NCBI RefSeq assembly: GCF_004341085.1
Contig: NZ_SLXW01000002.1
Span: forward strand, 124,001-188,000
Reading direction: 5' to 3'
Length of the DNA stretch: 64,000 nucleotides
From: Sphingomonas sp. PP-CE-1G-424
GTDB taxonomy: Bacteria > Pseudomonadota > Alphaproteobacteria > Sphingomonadales > Sphingomonadaceae
Position 1 is the first letter of the stretch; every line of letters begins with the position of its first letter. The notes under the pieces are model-generated. The model worked only from the letters and a program-made list of their open reading frames with translations. It did no database searches and was not told the origin of the DNA. Below are positions 61,572 to 64,000 of the stretch, one piece after another. The position numbers were made by a program, and so were the translations under genes.

Positions 61572-61786
61572 GCGTCGGGACTCCGCCAGCGATGCGCAAG
61601 GCTGCGCGGCACGATCGCGATCATCGCCATCGCCGACAGCACGATCGCCGTCCCGAGGATCTTCGGCCCCAGATCATGCGCGCGCGCGATCAGGATCAGC
61701 CCGAGCAGCGCGCCCGCAACCCCCGCCAGCCGGACGCCGACCAGCACGAACCAGCGCCGCTGCGCCAGCTTGTCAGCGTCGGTCAT
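61568..61786 (-). CDS. Small membrane protein between gph-like and ATP12 genes
   Basis: 72-residue protein with two predicted helices (VLVGVRLAGVAGALLGLILIA and GTAIVLSAMAMIAIVP). No function recognised. ATG 61786 overlaps the phosphatase stop and its own stop overlaps the ATP12 GTG; it is thus in a three-gene coupled operon. Confidence 0.75.
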   Translation of the reverse strand: MTDADKLAQRRWFVLVGVRLAGVAGALLGLILIARAHDLGPKILGTAIVLSAMAMIAIVPRSLAHRWRSPDA

Positions 61787-62442
61787 GGCCGCGCCACCAT
61801 ATGCAGCAGGTCAGGCACGGTCGTCGCAACGACATCCGCCCCCGCGTCCGAAAGCTCGTGCACGTCGTGATACCCCCACGCGACTCCGACGGCCCGCACC
61901 CGCGCCGCGCGCGCCATCGCCATGTCGAAGCTCGTATCGCCGATCATCGCGGTCGTCTCCACGGCAGCACCTGCTTCCGCGATCGCCGCGAGCAGCATCG
62001 CCGGATCGGGCTTCGACGGGTGCCGATCCGCGGTCTGCAACGTCACGAAACGCTCGGTGATCCCGTGCGCGGCGAGGATATGTGCGAGCCCGCGATCGGA
62101 CTTCCCCGTCGCCACGCCCAGCGCCCAGCCGTCTGCGGCGAGCGTCCCCAGCACCTCCGCAATCCCCGCGAACAGTGGCTCGTCGGCAAGCTCGCCACTC
62201 GCGCGCATCGCATGGAACGCATTCTTGTAATCGGTAGCGAGCGAGCGGTGCAGCGCGTCGTCCGCCTCCGGCAGCAACACCTGCATTGCCTCGACGAGGC
62301 TTAAGCCCACGATCCGCCGAATGTCGGCGCGCGGCGGCGGGATCAGTCCGGCACCCTCGAACGCACGCTCGCACGCGACGCAGATATTCGCCTGGCTGTC
62401 GACGAGCGTCCCGTCGCAATCGAACACGGCAAGGCGGGTCAT
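61783..62442 (-). CDS. HAD-family hydrolase, phosphoglycolate-phosphatase-like
   Basis: 219-residue HAD phosphatase with an alpha-helical cap. Motif I FDCDGTLVDS (about residues 7-16), motif II ATGKS, motif III KPDPAMLL with Lys, and motif IV GDTSFDMAMA are complete. ATG 62442 fits the family. Related alphaproteobacterial operons place this gene next to rluC; here a DUF1440-like gene and repeats intervene. Confidence 0.9.
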   Translation of the reverse strand: MTRLAVFDCDGTLVDSQANICVACERAFEGAGLIPPPRADIRRIVGLSLVEAMQVLLPEADDALHRSLATDYKNAFHAMRASGELADEPLFAGIAEVLGTLAADGWALGVATGKSDRGLAHILAAHGITERFVTLQTADRHPSKPDPAMLLAAIAEAGAAVETTAMIGDTSFDMAMARAARVRAVGVAWGYHDVHELSDAGADVVATTVPDLLHMVARP

Positions 62443-62556
62443 GAGATTTTCCAACGCATCGCCGCCTCGTAGATCACGCGTGCACGCGAGGGAACGCCAA
62501 ACCGGAACGCGCACGCCTGCGAACGGTTCGTGTCGGATAGCTCTGGAGACTCAACG

Positions 62557-63051
62557 ATGGCGCACGCACAGACCGACACCCCGAACATCTGGGCCGCCGC
62601 CGCCGCTGGCCTGGTCGCCGGCTTGGCCGCCTCGTTCGTGATGGACCGCTTCCAGGCCGGCGTCGCCGCGCTGTCCTCGTCGGAGAGCGATTCCGAGCCT
62701 GCGACTGAGAAGGCGGCGGACAAGGTGTCGCAGGTGGTGGTCGGCCACGACATCTCCGACAACCGCAAGCCGCTTGCCGGACAGGTCGTGCATTATGCAC
62801 TCGGGGCAGGGCTGGGGATCGCCTACGCGGTGGCGGCGGAATACCGGCCTTCGGTGACCGCAGGCTACGGCACCGCGTTCGCTGCGGCGACGACGGCGTT
62901 GCTCGACGAGGCGGCGGTGCCGGCGGTGGGGCTGGGCGAGGCGCCGTGGAACACCCCACCGACGACGCATCTGTACAGCGCGGCGTCGCATATCGTGTTC
63001 GGGACGGTGACGGAGAGTGTGCGGCGGTTGCTGCTGGGGTGGCTGAAGTAG
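62557..63051 (+). CDS. DUF1440 (YagU-like) membrane protein
   Basis: 164-residue inner-membrane protein. NIWAAAAAGLVAGLAASFVMDRFQ is the first helix. VHYALGAGLGIAYAVAAEYRPSVTAGYGTAFAAATTALLDEAAVPAVGLGEAPW is the conserved DUF1440 core, and THLYSAASHIVFGTVTESVRRLL ends it. GGAG precedes ATG 62557. The enterobacterial homologue YagU affects acid resistance; here the role is unknown. Confidence 0.82.
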   Translation: MAHAQTDTPNIWAAAAAGLVAGLAASFVMDRFQAGVAALSSSESDSEPATEKAADKVSQVVVGHDISDNRKPLAGQVVHYALGAGLGIAYAVAAEYRPSVTAGYGTAFAAATTALLDEAAVPAVGLGEAPWNTPPTTHLYSAASHIVFGTVTESVRRLLLGWLK

Positions 63052-63074
63052 GGCGCTAACTGCGCTCTGTAGAT

Positions 63075-63153
63075 TCCCCCCGCGAAGGCGGGGGCCCAGG
63101 AATCAAGCAGCGACGCGATCGTGGCTCCTGGACCCCCGCCTTCGCGGGGGAAC
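63075..63153. repeat. Repeat family D, copy 3
   Basis: Arms CCCCCGCGAAGGCGGGGGCC and CCCCCGCCTTCGCGGGGGAA around a ~40 bp centre. First of three repeats in the convergent gap 63052-63417. Confidence 0.87.
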
Positions 63154-63187
63154 GGCTTGTGGCAAGGCGCCTTCAACCAACTCAAAC

Positions 63188-63292
63188 CCCACCCCGGCGA
63201 AGGCCGGGGCCCAATTGGGGCACGTCGGTAACGGAAGTCATTGCTCCGTTACCTCAACCTTTCCAATTGGGCCCCGGCCTTCGCCGGGGTGG
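63188..63292. repeat. Repeat family C, copy 4
   Basis: Same arms as the other family C copies, with CAATTGGG/CCAATTGGG at the inner arm ends. Confidence 0.88.
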
Positions 63293-63330
63293 AGCAGTAT
63301 GGGAAGGTTGAGCGCACAGCTTACCACTTC

Positions 63331-63396
63331 ACCCTCTCCCCTCAGGGGAGCGGGAAGGGGCCCGCGGCCGCTTGGCCGTGGGAAGGGTGAGGGCAC
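63331..63396. repeat. Repeat family E, half copy
   Basis: Only the left half of family E is present (CCCTCTCCCCTCAGGGGAGC, then GTGGGAAGGGTGAGGG). The rest of the gap 63397-63417 is unremarkable. Confidence 0.75.
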
Positions 63397-63417
63397 GCGT
63401 CAGCCGAAGAGCATCAA

Positions 63418-64000
63418 TTACCGAGTCCCAGGCCCACTCCGCGGGCCAGGCTTCCCAGCGCCACCCGGACGCCCACGCCCAGCCGGCTTGGCCCCCTCAA
63501 CCCGAGGCCCGCTCCGCGGCGCCCCGAACTTCGACCCAGCCCCGGTCCGAGGCCCACCCGTCTTCGGCGCAGGCTTGCCCGCCGCCTTCTCCTCGACAAC
63601 CCCACGCCCACGCCGCTCACCCTTACGGTCTTTCCGCACCGACTTCGCATGTGCCTTGGCCCGCGACTTCATCTGCTCGCGCGTCGGCGCGGTCTTCTCG
63701 TCGAGCACCAGGTCGTCGCCCAGCTTCTCCTCGAAGCCCAATTGCTTGAGGCTCTCCGCGAAATGCGTCGGCAGCTCGGCGGTCACGTCGATCGACCCGC
63801 CATCCGGATGATCCACCTTGATGCGGCGAGCATGCAGATGCATCTTCCGCGAGATCCCGCCGGTCAGGAACGCAGCGGCCCCACCGTACTTGCCATCACC
63901 GACGATAGGATGACCGATCGCCGCCATGTGCACGCGCAACTGGTGCGTGCGCCCCGTAAACGGCTGCAACTCGACCCACGCCGCGCGGTTACCCGCCCGC
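63418..64000 (-). CDS. RluC/RluD-family pseudouridine synthase (N terminus outside window)
   Basis: C-terminal ~193 residues of a 23S rRNA pseudouridine synthase; the frame is open to the window edge. AWVELQPFTGRTHQLRVHMAAIGHPIVGDGKYGG is the conserved C-terminal catalytic-domain block. The catalytic Asp lies in the missing part. After about residue 85 comes a ~100-residue basic, low-complexity tail rich in Gly, Pro, Ala, Arg and Lys, which may bind RNA. Distinction between RluC and RluD is not possible from this part. Confidence 0.9.
   Translation of the reverse strand, partial: RAGNRAAWVELQPFTGRTHQLRVHMAAIGHPIVGDGKYGGAAAFLTGGISRKMHLHARRIKVDHPDGGSIDVTAELPTHFAESLKQLGFEEKLGDDLVLDEKTAPTREQMKSRAKAHAKSVRKDRKGERRGRGVVEEKAAGKPAPKTGGPRTGAGSKFGAPRSGPRVEGAKPAGRGRPGGAGKPGPRSGPGTR

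Overview
The window is chromosomal DNA of a high-GC alphaproteobacterium, most likely a sphingomonad (Sphingomonas or a close relative; genus inferred, not proven). The support is the gene families seen (alphaproteobacterial SspB, ATP12 chaperone, NodT-type outer-membrane factor, OpgGH, a compact his cluster), strong G/C third-position bias, frequent GTG/TTG starts, and many short palindromic repeats. No rRNA, tRNA, CRISPR array, prophage or transposase was recognised. Both ends cut a gene: a GH2 mannosidase on the left and an RluC/RluD-type pseudouridine synthase on the right.

Layout. (1) 1-10270: five head-to-tail, translationally coupled glycoside hydrolases (GH2, GH3 with PA14, GH125, GH92, GH29), a set that would dismantle N-glycans, probably plant-type. 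(2) 10271-15599: a repeat-rich gap, an FAD/NAD(P)-binding protein, then the opgG/opgH pair for osmoregulated periplasmic glucans. (3) 15692-22319 (minus): a MarR-controlled efflux operon of FUSC pump, AaeX-like peptide, HlyD adaptor, outer-membrane lipoprotein and a DHA2 MFS pump, every junction overlapping by 4 bp. (4) 22500-26596 (minus): an AcvB/VirJ-like hydrolase, MprF and a thymidylate-kinase-like protein. (5) 26707-38655: chorismate mutase, polyprenyl diphosphate synthase, a glycine-zipper protein, a CDF metal exporter, MutS, malic enzyme fused to a PTA domain, two divergent SDRs and a GPH-type sugar symporter. (6) 38895-51214: M1 peptidase, CHAP protein, MsrB, cytochrome P450, an ABC-2 exporter, QueG, small envelope proteins, a cyclase and a PfkB kinase. 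(7) 51347-57342 (minus): an APC permease, a HIT protein and the his cluster hisB-yciI-hisH-hisA-hisF-small membrane gene-hisE. (8) 57414-64000: SspB, FumC, two small glycine-rich peptides, Gmk, ATP12, a small membrane protein, a Gph-like phosphatase, a DUF1440-like protein and the pseudouridine synthase.

The most distinctive property is the repeat landscape. At least nine families of 50-200 bp inverted repeats (called A-J here) lie between genes. They occupy seven of the eight convergent gene junctions. In two operons an element sits immediately after a translationally coupled start codon and stays open in frame with the gene. The best candidate functional systems are the N-glycan locus and the dual-pump efflux operon; the AcvB-MprF pair is a likely lipid-modification/reversal module. 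All assignments rest on reading the sequence; no database search was possible.
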